Below are positions 1 through 10,474 of a stretch of DNA of 64,000 nt, in pieces. Position 1 is the stretch's first letter; each line of letters opens with the position of its first letter. The stretch lies in assembly GCA_001695595.3 (NCBI GenBank), contig MBPM02000120.1, positions 62,001 to 126,000 on the forward strand. Direction: 5' to 3'. The notes below the pieces were generated by a model that was not told the origin of the DNA, searched no databases, and was given only the letters and a program-made list of their open reading frames with translations. This stretch comes from Plasmopara viticola. Taxonomy: Eukaryota > Oomycota > Peronosporomycetes > Peronosporales > Peronosporaceae. Position numbers and translations under genes: made by a program.

Positions 1-1820
1 ATGAAACTCCGGATTCTTGGCCAGCGCGATTGAGCCTTGATTATCTTCAGATATCTTAATAGGTTTATCGTCATCCATTTCTTTAAGCTCGCACAAAAAG
101 ACTTTTAGCCATACGGCTTCTTGAGCTGCTTCATATACTCTGCCTCAGTTGACGAGAGTGCTACCGTGCGCTGCTTTTTGCTTCTCCAGCTGATACATCC
201 GTTGTTCATGACGAAGACATAGCCACTTGTGCTGCGACGCGACTCAATGTCTCCTGCCCAGTCAGCGTCTGAAATTCCTTGAATTGTTGAGGCACCATTC
301 CGAGAACACTAGTCCATGCGTCTGGGTGGCATTCAAATATCGCAGTACGCGCTTCAAAGCCTGCCAGTGTGTCGGACACGGATCGGCTGCGAATTGGCTC
401 AGCACTCCCACTGCTGCTGCAACATCTGGACGAGTAGCAACCATCAAGTACATGATGCCACCGACAGCATTTCAAAATGGCACGTATTTCATTGTGTCCT
501 CGTGCTTCCATCCACCATTGCACATATTCTTTGTCAGCTTCAATCCTGGATCTTGAGGAGTCTTTACTGGCTTGCAATCCTGCATCCCAAACTTTAGCAA
601 AATTGACTTGAGGAACTTGGTTTGCCGCATCGTAACTTGACCTTTAGTGCTATCCTGATTGATCTCCATTCCAAGAAAAACTTTTGTTCGCCGAGGTCCG
701 TCATCTCGAATCGTTCGCTTAGCGCTTGCTTTGTCGTTGAGAGCAAGATGCCGTCACTGCTCGCAATAATCAAGTCGTCGACATAGAGTACCACAAAAAT
801 TATTGACTCGTCACTGCGTTTGCTGTATATGCAGTGATCTGACTTGCTCTTGGTAAAACCCATATCAACCATGAAATCGTCAATCGTTCGGTTCCACATC
901 CGTGGTGACTGCTTTAAACCGTAGAGCGAACGCTTTAGCTTGCACACATGCTCCGGTCGACTTGGGTCAGCATATCCATCCGGTTGCTGCATATAAATGT
1001 CTTCATCCAGAACACCATTTAGAAACGCAGTTTTGACGTCCATTTGGTGAAGCTTGAGATCATACTTGGCAGCCAGGCTTAGCACAATGCGAATTGACGT
1101 AAACTTGGCTACAGGTGCAAACGTCTCCTCGTAATCCACACCATATTTCTGCGAGAAACCCTTTGCAACCAGCCGTGCCTTAAACCGCTCAATGTCCCCA
1201 TCTTGGTTCTCTTTAACGCGAAAAACCCAGCGACAACCGATCGCTTTTCGTCCCTTCGGCAGTAGAACTGTATTCCATGTTTTATTCCTTATCAAGGAGT
1301 CAATTTTGGAATCGCAAGCTTCCTTCCACTTGCACGCGTCATCGGATTCCATTGCCGACTTGTACGTCGTCGGCATTTCCCCCACTGAATACACGACGTG
1401 TGCTGCTTCAAACCCTTTATTTTCTTCACTTATTGCGGAGGCTGACATTTCTTCAAGGGTCGACCGCTGGTAACATGGCGCGTGTCGCTTAGATCTTGGA
1501 GTTTTTATTATCTTTTCGAGCGACTGATTCCTTGTGTGCCGTATAGCCCCGGACTCGAAGTCAACGTCGCGTTCTGGCACCTGATCATCATCCATCTTTG
1601 ACTCTTCACGGCCATTTTCGGTGCTTGATTCTGTGTCGGCATCAGTAATACTGTCGTTTTCTTCATCCACCAGCTCAACAATCCTGTTATAGTCCTGCCT
1701 TCCTTTGTCGAAAACGTCCTCTTTGAACTGTGCATCGCGACTCATTAGAATGCGCCCGGTCGAAATTTCTTCGAACCGGTATGTCTTTGTATGCTCCGAA
1801 TAGCCCAAAAAGCGACATCA
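1..1820 (-). pseudogene. pol: Element A reverse transcriptase and RNase H, frameshifted
   Basis: Copia RT and RNase H. The main frame (594-1808) opens with the integrase C-terminal linker (GYSEHTKTYRFEE). RT follows with KAIGCRWVFRVKENQ, LHQMDVKTAFLNG, KRSLYGLKQSPRMWN and the catalytic LYVDD box. A TGA at 1818-1820 separates this frame from the upstream part; sister copies have an Arg codon there. After the YVDD box the frame shifts near 670 (LGEQKFFLEW instead of LGMEI), again near 470, and again in RNase H, where [20 protein letters not shown] is still readable. The RNase H end ([12 protein letters not shown]) lies at 1-60. Product: non-functional. Confidence 0.87.
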
Positions 1821-3894
1821 GATGGCTTTCGCGTCAAGTTTGAAACGCTTCTCTTTCGGAACGTGGACATACGCATGACATCCAAACACTTTGGGATTGG
1901 CCAAGAGCGGTTTCTTCGTTGTCCAAAGCTCGTGTGGTGACTTCTTCAATCCAGCTGCACGAGTAGGACACCGATTACGGAGAAACATTGCAGTCATTAT
2001 TGCTTCACCCAATAGCCTTTGGACATTCCAGCATGCTCTAACATGCATCTTGCACACTCAATGAATGTTCGATTCATGCGTTCAGCTACTCCGTTTAACT
2101 GAGGAGTATACGGTGGCGAAAACTTGAGCACGATTCCTCGATCCGTGCAAAATTTGGTCATCTTACCCGACGTGTACTCGCCTCCATTGTCACTTCGAAG
2201 AGTCTTGACTCGCTTGCCAGTCTGCTTTTCAGCAAAGGCAACAAACTCGGCAAACTTGTCTACAACTTCAGACTTGGACCTGATTAAGTAGATAACGCAG
2301 TAACGTGACTTGTCATCAATGAACGTAACGAAATAGCGCTTTCCACTGAACGTTGACGTTTGCATTGGAGAGCACACGTCACTATGCACAACTTCAAGAA
2401 TGTCTTTAGCTCGATCAAGCGAAGATGTTTGAAAGCGCACACGAGTTTGTTTTCCCAGCGCACACCCGTCACAAAGCTCCCATTTGCTCACCGATGTTAA
2501 TGCAATACCTGTGGCAAGTTTCTTTTTGACAATTGCATCAAGCCCTTCGAACCCGATATGACCAAGCCGTAGGTGCCAGAGGTACGAATTGGTGTCCCCC
2601 ACGCAGCCAGACAGCTCGGCCACACACACTTTTTCGAGAGCAACAGGAATCATATGAAGCTTGAACAATCCTTTTCCTTCACGAGCACCAATTTTCCATT
2701 TCATCCCCTTTGTCTCCGCGCAGCATCCATCATTGTCGAACATTACCGGACCAACGTCTTTGGTAAACCGACCGACCGAAAACAAACTGCGAGACAACTT
2801 CGGAATATGCCACACATTAGTGAGCACTCCCTTTTTCACTCCATTCGATGTCTTCATGGACATAACGACATCTCCACTGCCGATTGCTTGCACGACACCG
2901 TTGTCTGCTAGATACACGTCCACTGGAGTGAAGACCTTGTAGTTCCTCATGAACCTTTTTGAGTTTGACATGTGCTGCGTCGCTCCTGAGTCGACCAGCC
3001 AAATGTCACTCGACTTGACAGAGCTATCGCAATCGCCAACCGAAAACAAGTATTCATCACTGTCGTCCCCATTAACAAAGCTTACACGCTGTGAACGATG
3101 TCTCTCAAAGTCGTTGCTCGCTCGCAGTGGGCACTCTGCCATCCAATGCCCTTGTTTGCCGCAATTGTGGCACGCCCCGGTCTTCTTCACCAGTCGTCCT
3201 TTGCGCTTGTTGTCTCGTAACATAAACGCTTGACCAGACACAGCTCCGTCGCCGCTCTGCTCCTTACGTTTCATCTCTTCATGCAACAGACGCGACGTCA
3301 CAAGCTTCCACGTCAACGTGTCAGAACGCGACTCCAGCGCCGTGATGTGGGACTGGTACGAATCACTCAGACTTCCAAGAAGCGTGATTACCAGGTCGTC
3401 CTCACTCACCGGAGCGCCCACCGCGTCTAGCTGCTCAGCTAGTGTCTTGAGCTTGTTGATGTGCTCGAGCACACCGTCGCCATCCTCCATCATCGTTGTG
3501 AAGAACCTGCGACGAAGAAAGAGCTTATTCGCCAAGCTTCTCTTCTCGAAGTGTCCCTCCAACCTTGACCACGCATCGTACGCATCCTTGGCCGAGCGAA
3601 CCAGTGGCAGCTGCGAGTCCTCCATCGCAAGACAGATTATCGCCAGCGCCTTTCGAGCCTTACGCTTAAAGGTCGACTGGTCCATCGGGTTACTCAGCTG
3701 CTCAAGCTTTATCTCTCCGCTCGCAACTTCCCAGAGGTCGCGCTCCTCCAACACCATTCGCATTTTGAACTTCCACGTATGGAAGTTCGTTCCGTCGAAC
3801 TTGTTGATGCGGCTGGCGTGGCGTCCATAGTGGCGGCGAAGGCGGTGTCAGGGGTGGGGGCGAAGAAGGCAGAGTCTGCGGGGTTTGGGCTCAT
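1818..3894 (-). pseudogene. gag-pol: Element A Gag, protease and integrase
   Basis: The start is the ATG at 3894 inside the PBS (M-S-P). A one-base loss near 3815 shifts the frame, which reopens at 3763 for 588 codons (numbering from there). The Gag domain is at 1-190. The CCHC zinc knuckle is C198, C201, H206, C211. The retropepsin motif is D257-S-G-A. The integrase zinc domain has H397, H402, C431, C434. The catalytic triad D462, D525, E561 has the DD35E spacing. The frame breaks near 2000, and the integrase tail continues in another frame at 1818-2057 (FGCHAYVHVPKEKR). Apart from the frameshifts, all key residues survive, so this is one of the best-preserved Gag-INT copies here. Confidence 0.88.
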
Positions 3895-3898
3895 AACC
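3886..3898 (-). other. Primer-binding site of A overlapping Gag start
   Basis: The minus strand reads GGTTATGAGCCCA directly after the 5' LTR. It is complementary to UGGGCUCAUAACC, the anticodon stem-loop of yeast-type initiator tRNA-Met (about nt 28-40). This implies priming by a half-tRNA, as in Drosophila copia. The ATG that pairs with the CAU anticodon is also the first codon of Gag. Confidence 0.82.
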
Positions 3899-3926
3899 TG
3901 TTGAAAAGGTCACTTGAGCGGAAGAT

Positions 3927-3954
3927 GGCAAAATGCAAAGTGAATATATTTAAA
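3927..3954 (-). promoter_or_regulatory. LTR core promoter: TATA-like plus oomycete-type initiator
   Basis: The minus strand reads TTTAAATATA and then TTCACTTTGCATTTTGCC. The second part fits the oomycete initiator plus flanking promoter region consensus (roughly TCAYTYYNCAWTTTNYY). It sits about 30 bp from the LTR end next to the PBS, where transcription of the R region would be expected to begin. The match is by eye; no start site is mapped. Confidence 0.5.
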
Positions 3955-4021
3955 GGTCCTTAGTTCGCAACTACATGCTACTTCTAAGCCAATGATTTAT
4001 ATAAACAATCAGGACGACTTA

Positions 4022-4099
4022 CCATCCGGGCGCAAGCATCTTCCCATCCGGGCGCAATCATCTCAAGTGCGCCTGTCCCATGCGTCTTTCATGACGTCA
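4022..4099 (-). promoter_or_regulatory. LTR upstream elements: 22-bp tandem motif and TGACGTCA
   Basis: Two near-identical copies of a 22-bp motif with core GATTGCGCCCGGATGG on the minus strand occupy 4022-4063. The palindrome TGACGTCA (a CRE-type bZIP site) is at 4092-4099. The same elements recur in the F LTR, and the 22-bp motif also occurs in the LTRs of clade-2 elements B and K. They lie upstream of the initiator-like element, so an enhancer or promoter role is plausible but inferred. Confidence 0.45.
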
Positions 4100-4200
4100 C
4101 TGTCGCTTGGTCGCACCGTCTACTGGTATCAATACCGGTAGTCTACCGGTCATGTACTGCTGGTCGAGGCGTCATACCTTCAGCACATGGTATTCCATAA

Positions 4201-4889
4201 ACAACAGACACAAACGATCATTCGGTGCCACGCGATTTTTGGCATGCAAGCGCTAATGCAGTCGAAGCTACCGACCTTTCAGAACCTTCAAGTTATCAAG
4301 ATGCAGTAAGCGGACCAGATCAAGTACATTGGCGAAAAGCGGTGCGTGCCGAATTGGATTCAATGCGAATTCGCAATGTTTTTCGAGCGGCCAAACTTCC
4401 AGCAGGACAACATGCTATTGGAACTAAATGGATTTTCAAGATCAAGCGCAAAGCCGACGGATCAATTGAAAAGTATAAGGCGCATCTCGTTGTAAAAGGA
4501 TTCAAGCAGCAATACGGCATTGACTACACGGAAACGTTTTCGCCCGTGATCAAGTACGTCACACTGCGTATGGTGATCAGCTTGACAAAGTATCTTGGAT
4601 GGCCCCTTGACTAGCTTGATGTTGTTACGGCATTTCTCTACGGTGTAATGAAAGAAGTTGTTTTTGTGTGGTACCAGAGGGAGTGGAGATCGAAGGTAAT
4701 TTTCGATTGCTTGGAACTGTTGAAAGCAATTTACGGCCTAAAACAAGCATCCCGAGTTTGGAACGAGACCTTTGATGAGTTTGAATGCTCCATTGGTTTC
4801 TGTGTTTCTGCTTTCGACCCGTGCCTCAATATCAAGAATGTCGACGGCCATTGCATATTGTTACAGGTTTATGTGGACGATGTTCTCAC
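4201..4889 (+). pseudogene. pol: Element B reverse transcriptase, N-terminal half
   Basis: The first recognisable residues are FWHASANAVEATDLSEP, the linker before Copia RT. Then follow AIGTKWIFKIKRKADGS, IDYTETFSPVIKYVTLRMV, LDVVTAFLYGVMKE and AIYGLKQASRVWNETFDEF. The catalytic YVDD lies at the right edge, cut by element C right after VDDVL. A TAG at 4612-4614 replaces a Gln codon (CAA in E), and a local shift near 4660-4690 garbles about ten residues. The frame resumes at 9552. There is an in-frame stop at 4198, so the stretch just right of element A is decayed. Confidence 0.86.
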
Positions 4890-5181
4890 TGAATAAGCTC
4901 GAGTGTGCACTGGTTGGTAAAATGCAAAGTAAATATATTTAAAAGGCCCTTAGTTCACAACTACATGCTACCTCTAAGCCAATGATCTATCTAAGCCAAT
5001 CAGAACGACTCACCATCCGGGCGCAATCATCTTCCCATCCCGAAACCGATCTTTTGCTAATCTTGAACCCGCTCTCTCAGTCAGTCATCAACTGATTGCA
5101 GATACCAGTACTTACCGATATGTAGTCGCTGTTCGAAGCGTTTGTCAGCCAACGTCTTCGACAAGAGTCGTATCGTCAACA
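4890..5181 (-). repeat. 3' LTR of element C (292 bp)
   Basis: The minus strand starts TGTTGACGATACGAC, next to the PPT-like GAGTGGAAG (plus 5182-5190), and ends CTTATTCA. It pairs with the LTR at 9290-9546 but keeps 35 bp that the partner lacks. The polyprotein stop falls inside it. Confidence 0.9.
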
Positions 5182-6834
5182 CTTCCACTCGACTTGTCAG
5201 CGCTTGGAGACTTGATGCCCAATTTGTTCCGAAGATTCTGAAATTGGACCGCAGTTATTGGCTTGGTCATGATGTCAGCGAGCATGTCGTGCGTCGAACA
5301 ATACTGCAGCAAGACTTGACCGTCTTCTACTTTCTCCCGCACGAAGTGGTACCGAATGTCGATATGCTTGGTGCGCTTGTGAAACTCTGGAGTCTTGGCC
5401 AAAGCGATGGAACCTTGATTGTCCTCGTAGATCTCGATCGCTTGACTTCTTGATATTTCACCAAGCTCGCACAGAAAGGTTTTTAACCAAGTTGCCTCTT
5501 GAGCTGCTTCTGTCACAGCCATGTACTCTGCTTCTGTAGAAGAAAATGCCACTGTCCGTTGTTTCTTGCTTCTCCAGCTGATGCAACCTCCATTTATCAT
5601 GAACGCATAGCCGCTTGTGCTTCTTCGGGTTTCCAAATCGCCTGCCCAATCTGCATCGGAATAGCCTCGAAGTCCCTCTTGGTCTTAAGCTTGAAACGTA
5701 ATGCCATGCGTCTTTGTTCCTTGTATGTATCGGAAGACCCTTTTGAGTGCCTGCCAGTGACTTGGACATGGGTCCGAGGCAATTTGGCTGAGTACTCCCA
5801 CTGCGGCTGCTAAGTCCGGCCGAGTCCCGACCATCAAGTACATAAGACAACCAACGGCATTTCGATATGGGACTTTTCCATTGTCTTTTCATGAAACACC
5901 CTCCTTCACACATGGCCTTGGTCAACTTGAGTCCTGGATCTTGCGGCGTCCTGACGGGATTGCTGTTTTCCATGCCAAACTTTTTCAAGATGTCACTCGC
6001 GAATTTTGTCTGGCGATTGGACACGTTACCACTCAAAGTTTCTTGATGAATCTCCATGCCCAAAAAGACTTTGAGTCGACCAAGATCCGATATTTCGAAT
6101 CGCTCGCTGAGCGCTTTCTTAGTCCTTTTCGGCAGCAAGTCGTTGTTGCATGCAAGCACCAGGTCATCAACGTAAAGTGCCACGAGAATCAATTTTTCGT
6201 CATTGCGCTTGACGTAAATGCAATGGTCGGCATCACACTTCGTAAACTTCATTTCCAGCATGAACGCGTCAATTGTCTGGTTCCACATCCGTGGCGACTG
6301 CTTCAAACCATAAAGGGAGCGCTTTGGCTGACAGACGTAGTTTGGGTATACGTCGTTGACATATCCATCCGGTTGCGCCATGTAAATGTCCTCGTCCAAA
6401 GTGCCATTGAAAAAGGCTGTCTTGACGTCCATCTGATGCAGCATCAAATTGTGCTTGGCCGACAGACTTAGTAGAATTCTGATCGAAGTAAACTTGGCCA
6501 CTGGAGCGAAAGTCTCTTCGTAGTCGACTCCATGCTTCTGAGAAAAACCTTTGGCCACGAGTCGTGCTTTGAACCGCTCGATCTCTCCGGCTTGATTTTC
6601 TTTGATCCGGAAGACCCATCTACAGCCGATAGCCTGGCGACCTTTCGGCAAAAATACTAAGTCCCAGGTCTTGTTCTTGCGAAGAGAGCTCATTTCGGCA
6701 TCACACGCCTCTTTACATTCGGCCGCGTTTCTGGATTCCATTGCCGACTTAGAGTTGCCGGCATTTTCTCCCACTGAATCCACAACAGAGGCCGCTTCAA
6801 AATCTTGGGCCGATACAGACATTTCCTCCAGGGA
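5145..6834 (-). pseudogene. pol: Element C reverse transcriptase and RNase H
   Basis: The frame 5458-6822 carries RT: AIGCRWVFRIKENQ, LHQMDVKTAFFNG, KRSLYGLKQSPRMWN and the ALYVDDLVLA active site. It continues through FLGMEIHQETLSG until a frameshift near 5890 in the connection domain. RNase H resumes at 5636 ([49 protein letters not shown]). It ends with the usual LADIMTKPI tail and a stop inside the 3' LTR. A TAG at 6835-6837 splits it from the upstream frame; sister A has CAG there. Confidence 0.88.
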
Positions 6835-8265
6835 CTAATAGCGACTTGGCCTCTTTGCTGTTGGAATGTTCGCTGCATTTTTAAGCAATTGGTTCCGCTG
6901 GTGTCGTTTGCTGCCAGGCTCAAAATCCAAGTCCACAATAGGCTGAGTGCCTGCGTGCTGCTTCTTGCCAGGCTCCATGTCCTGATCTTGCAAAGCATTT
7001 TCGTTTTCTGAGCGGTCAAAATTAGATGTTTCGGCCTCGTCAAATACAGCTTTTGATGACTCGGTACTTGGTATCTTGTCGTCAAAAGTATCTTCCATGA
7101 AAGTTGCGTCCCGACTCAATAGAACGCGACCGCTACCGATTTCTTCAAACCTGTACGCCTTTTCATGTTCTGAATAGCCAAGAAAACGGCACCGAGTCGA
7201 ACGAGCATCATACTTGGATCGTTTCTCTTTGGGAACTGAGACGTAAGCATGGCAGCTGAATACCTTTAAATTTGCCAACAAAGGCTTCTTGCCAGTCCAC
7301 ATTTGAAACGGCGACGCATCATGATCAACAGCTCGTGTCGGACATCGGTTGCGAAAAAACGCAGCAGTTTAAACAGGTTCATCCCAATAAGTTTTTGGAA
7401 GACCAGCGTGCTCCAGCATACACCGTCCGCATTCAACAAGTGTACGATTCATGCGTTCTGCGACTCCATTCAGTTGTGGCGTGTATGGTGGCGTAAACTT
7501 CTGTATGATGCCACGCTCAACACAAAACTTTGCCATTGCTTCAGAACTGTATTCGCCACCAGTATCACAACAAAGTGATTTGACGCGCATGTTGGTCTAA
7601 TTTTCGGCCATCGCAACGAAAGTAGCAAACTTATCGGCAACCTCGGACTTGTTTAGTAGCAAGTACACAGCACAGTAATGCGACTTCTCGTCGTTAAAAG
7701 TAGCAAAATAGCGCTTGCCACTGAATGTCGCGGTTTGCATGGGTCCACACACATCGCTGTGAATGACCTCAAGAACTCTCTTTGCCCGATTGGGTGAAGA
7801 CTTCATGAAGCTTACCCCGGTCTGTTTGCCAAGAGCGCATCCTTTGCACAGCTCCCACTTGTTAACAGACTTCAGGTCAATACCTGCTCCACAGCCTTTT
7901 GCAACAATAGTCGAAAGACCACCGTGACCAATGTGACCTAGTCGAAGGTGCCAGAGGTAAGACGTGGTGTCCCCATGGCATCCCAACGAGCTAGTCAAAT
8001 TGGCCTCGTCTTCAACAATTGGCTTCATGCAGAGCTTGAACAGTCCCTTTCCCTCACGAGCGCCCAACTTCCAGCGAAGACCTTTCGCTTCAGCAAAGTA
8101 GCCGTCGTGCTCAAACGTGACTGGACCAACATCCTTTGTAAAGCGTCCAACGGAGAACAAATTGCGCGAAAGCTTTGGAATGTGCCAAACCGAAGTGAGA
8201 ACACCCTTCTTCATTCCGCGAGGCGTAAACATCGACATAACAATGTCACCCATTCCCACAGCTTA
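6835..8265 (-). pseudogene. pol: Element C integrase and linker, several stops
   Basis: Three fragments. 7597-8259 holds the end of protease and the integrase zinc domain (YLWHLRLGHIG, CKGCALGKQ) plus the first catalytic Asp (IHSDVCGPM). 7369-7590 holds CDTGGEY with the second Asp and NGVAERMNRT with the Glu. 6835-7302 holds the integrase tail (GKKPLLANLKVFSCHAYVSVP) and the acidic linker before RT. Stops are TAG at 7597 (CAG in A) and TAA near 7369. The catalytic triad is recognisable, but the enzyme cannot be made as one protein. Confidence 0.85.
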
Positions 8266-9285
8266 AACCACGCCATCATCCGCGAGATGCTCATCCACTG
8301 GGTCGATTCTCTTGTTGTTTTTCATGTACTCTTTCGAGTATGTCATGTGTTGAGTGGCCCCCGAGTCAACTAGCCACACACAGCTCGACTTGGTGGAATA
8401 GGCAGCTTCACCAACCGAGAAAAGATAGCCGCCAGAGTCGTCATCGTTACTCTGCGCGACACTAGCACGCTGCGGTCGCTGTCGTTCCGCATTGTCACAA
8501 ATTCGAGCCGGGCACTTGGCAATCCAATGCCCATGCTCTCCACAATAGTGGCAGGTACTGCTTGCCTTCACTGACGCTTGTCGTCCCTTGCGTCGTCCAT
8601 TGTCCGCCATTGCAAATGCTTGACCTTGGCCGTGCGCGGCTCCATCGACGCCGCCACCTTGCTCTTTGCGCTTCAAGTCTTCAAGTAGCAGCCGAGACGT
8701 GACGAGTTCCCACGATAAAGAGTCGGCTCTTGACTCGAGTGCCGTGATAAGAAACGCGTACGACTCGCTGAGACTTGCCAAAAGCGTGATCACAAGGTCG
8801 TCCTCGCTAACCGGAGCACCCACAGCGTCGAGCTGCTCCGCCAGCGTCTTCATCTTGTTAATGTGCGCGAGCACATCTTCCCCTTCATCCACCTTGGCCG
8901 TGAAGAAGCGACGACGAAGAAAGAGCTTATTTGCAAGGCTCTTTTTCTCGAAATGTCCCTCAAGCCGCGACCATGCATCGTGTGCCCCACTCGCCGAACG
9001 AACCAACGGCAGCTGCGAGTCCTCCATCGCAAGACAGATGATCGCGAGCGCCTTCCTCGATTTGTGCTTGAACGTGTTCTGGTCCAGCGCAGTAGTCAGG
9101 TGTTCCAGCTTAATCTCCCCGCTCACCACTTCCCACAAGTCACGCTCCTCCAGCACCATCTGCATCTTAAACTTCCAAGTGTGGAAGTTCGTTCCATCGA
9201 ACTTGTTAATGCGGTTGGTGGTGGAGGCTTCCATTACGAGGGCGAAGTCGGTGTCGGAGTCAGGGAAGACGGAGCTTGGGCTCAT
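8263..9285 (-). pseudogene. gag: Element C Gag and protease start
   Basis: Open for 340 codons from the PBS ATG at 9285 (MSPSS). The Gag domain at about 26-230 includes INKFDGTNFHTWKFKM. The CCHC zinc knuckle is C245, C248, H253, C258. The protease motif is D307-S-G-A. The frame stops at a TAA (8263-8265) where sister copies have CAA, inside the protease. Gag itself is intact, so this copy could still encode a particle-forming Gag if transcribed. Confidence 0.88.
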
Positions 9286-9289
9286 AACC
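9277..9289 (-). other. Primer-binding site of C overlapping Gag start
   Basis: Minus strand GGTTATGAGCCCA, unmutated and adjacent to the 5' LTR. The Gag ATG (9285) lies within it. Confidence 0.82.
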
Positions 9290-9546
9290 TGAAGAAGCTC
9301 GAGTGTGCACTAGTTGGTAAAATGCAAAGTAAATATTTTTAAAAGGTCCTTAGTTCACAACTACATGCTACCTCTAAGCCAATGATTTATTTAAGCCAAC
9401 CAGAACCACTCACCATCCGGGCGCAATCATCTTCCCATCCCGAAATCGATCTTTTGCCCATCTTGAACCCGCTCCCTCAGTCAGTCATCAGCTGATTGCA
9501 GATACCGGTACTTACCGATATGTAGTCGCAGTTCGTATCCTCAACA
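9290..9546 (-). repeat. 5' LTR of element C (257 bp, internal deletion)
   Basis: Same ends as 4890-5181 (TGTTGAGGATACGA...CTTCTTCA on the minus strand). It lacks about 35 bp between GTTCG and the terminal TATCCTCAACA of the plus strand. The repeated trinucleotide TCG at the breakpoints suggests short-repeat deletion. Confidence 0.88.
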
Positions 9547-9551
9547 CTCAC

Positions 9552-10210
9552 CACTGGCAGTTCGGCCAAGCTCATCGCGGAAACTAAAGACAGTCTCAAG
9601 TCACGTTTCGAGATGACGGACAGTGGAAAATGTGCTTTTGTTCTGGGTATCGAACTTGTGGATAACGCCGACGGCAGCATCACACTTTGCCAGAGACGCT
9701 ATGTCGACGACATTCTCAAGCGATTCGGCATGAATGACTGCAAGGCAGTAATAAGTCCGACCGACTTAAGCTTACAACTCGTGCCAAGTGCTGCAAAAAC
9801 AAAGATCGACGTTCCAATTCGTGAAGCTGTGGATGCCTTGATGCATCTGACAACTGCAACACGTCCAGACATTGCTTTTGCTGTTGGATATGTATCACGT
9901 TTTATGGAGAACCCACAAGCTGAACACTGGGTTGCGATAAAGAGAGTTCTTCGCTACCTTCAAGGAAGCAAGTCGCACGGCATCACATTAAAGGCTAGTG
10001 ATCATGTGGATTTCCGGGGATATTCGGATGCAGATTGGGCTGGCGATCATGCGGACCGCAAGTCAACCTCTGGCAATGCATTTATGTTGATGGGGGCACC
10101 TGTGAGTTGAGGAAGCAAGAAACAATCACGCGTTTCACTGTCGACCAGCGAAGCTGAATATATTGCACTCAGCCTGGCGATACAAGAAGGCAAGTGGGTA
10201 CATCGTCTTC
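9552..10210 (+). pseudogene. pol: Element B RT C-terminus and RNase H
   Basis: Continues B's frame after C: SRFEMTDSGKCAFVLGIEL, RRYVDDILKRFGMNDCK, then RNase H with [23 protein letters not shown] at 10108-10110 replaces a Trp codon (TGG in K). The frame continues with SLSTSEAEYIALSLAIQEGK until element E interrupts at 10210. Confidence 0.88.
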
Positions 10211-10463
10211 TGTTAATTGTCTGAGGCCGAAAGATAAGGAAGGCTGAAGAAACGAAGTGAAGGGTCGTTTGCGTTGAAGGGAAGACACTTGACTGAGAGG
10301 AAGTAAACTTGAAAGTGATTAATCTATTGGGGTTTAAACCCCTACTACTCGTAAACATAACGTAATTACCTTAATTTGTAAAAAGTAAAAACTATGTTGA
10401 ACCGAGGTTCAGATTGGATCGGGTTGGGTTGTGTACGTTACCTGAAACCGATAACCCTCAATA
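10211..10463 (-). repeat. 3' LTR of element E (253 bp)
   Basis: The minus strand runs from TATTGAGGGTTATCGG to GACAATTAACA. It partners 14209-14461. The start is TATT instead of the canonical TGTT, shared with the B and K LTRs. Confidence 0.88.
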
Positions 10464-10474
10464 CGCCCCCTCAA
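10464..10474 (-). other. Polypurine tract of E
   Basis: Minus strand TTGAGGGGGCG immediately before the 3' LTR, overlapping the stop codon region of pol. It would prime plus-strand synthesis. Confidence 0.75.

Larger units (their letters stand above)
1..4187 (-). mobile_element. Copia element A (clade 1), left end outside window
   Basis: LTR retrotransposon on the minus strand. It reads from a 5' LTR (3899-4187) through PBS, Gag, protease, integrase, RT and part of RNase H, and runs off the left edge before its PPT and 3' LTR. The domain order Gag-PR-INT-RT-RH defines Ty1/Copia (Pseudoviridae-type). The coding region has at least four frameshifts plus a stop, so it is not autonomous. The right flank enters clade-2 polyprotein sequence (B) within about 40 bp, so A probably inserted into B. 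The right target-site copy would be TGGTA at 4188-4192; the left copy is outside the window. Confidence 0.88.
3899..4187 (-). repeat. 5' LTR of element A (289 bp)
   Basis: On the minus strand it starts TGTGCTGAAGG and ends CCTTTTCAACA. It is homologous to the F, H, C and N/O LTRs. It contains TGACGTCA, a tandem 22-bp motif, a TATA-like stretch and an initiator-like element, annotated separately. Confidence 0.85.
4890..9546 (-). mobile_element. Copia element C (clade 1), complete with both LTRs
   Basis: Full-length but dead element inserted in B's RT. Both LTRs, PBS, all domains and PPT are present. It is flanked by a perfect 5-bp target-site duplication, CTCAC, at 4885-4889 and 9547-9551. 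The host RT frame resumes exactly once the element and one TSD copy are ignored. Premature stops at 8263, 7597, 7369 and 6835, plus a frameshift in the RT-RH linker, inactivate it. Confidence 0.93.

Noticed and set aside
4188..4224. 5' LTR or start of element B at its left border
   Set aside because: The sequence is linker before RT with an in-frame stop, not an LTR. B's 5' end is not in the window.
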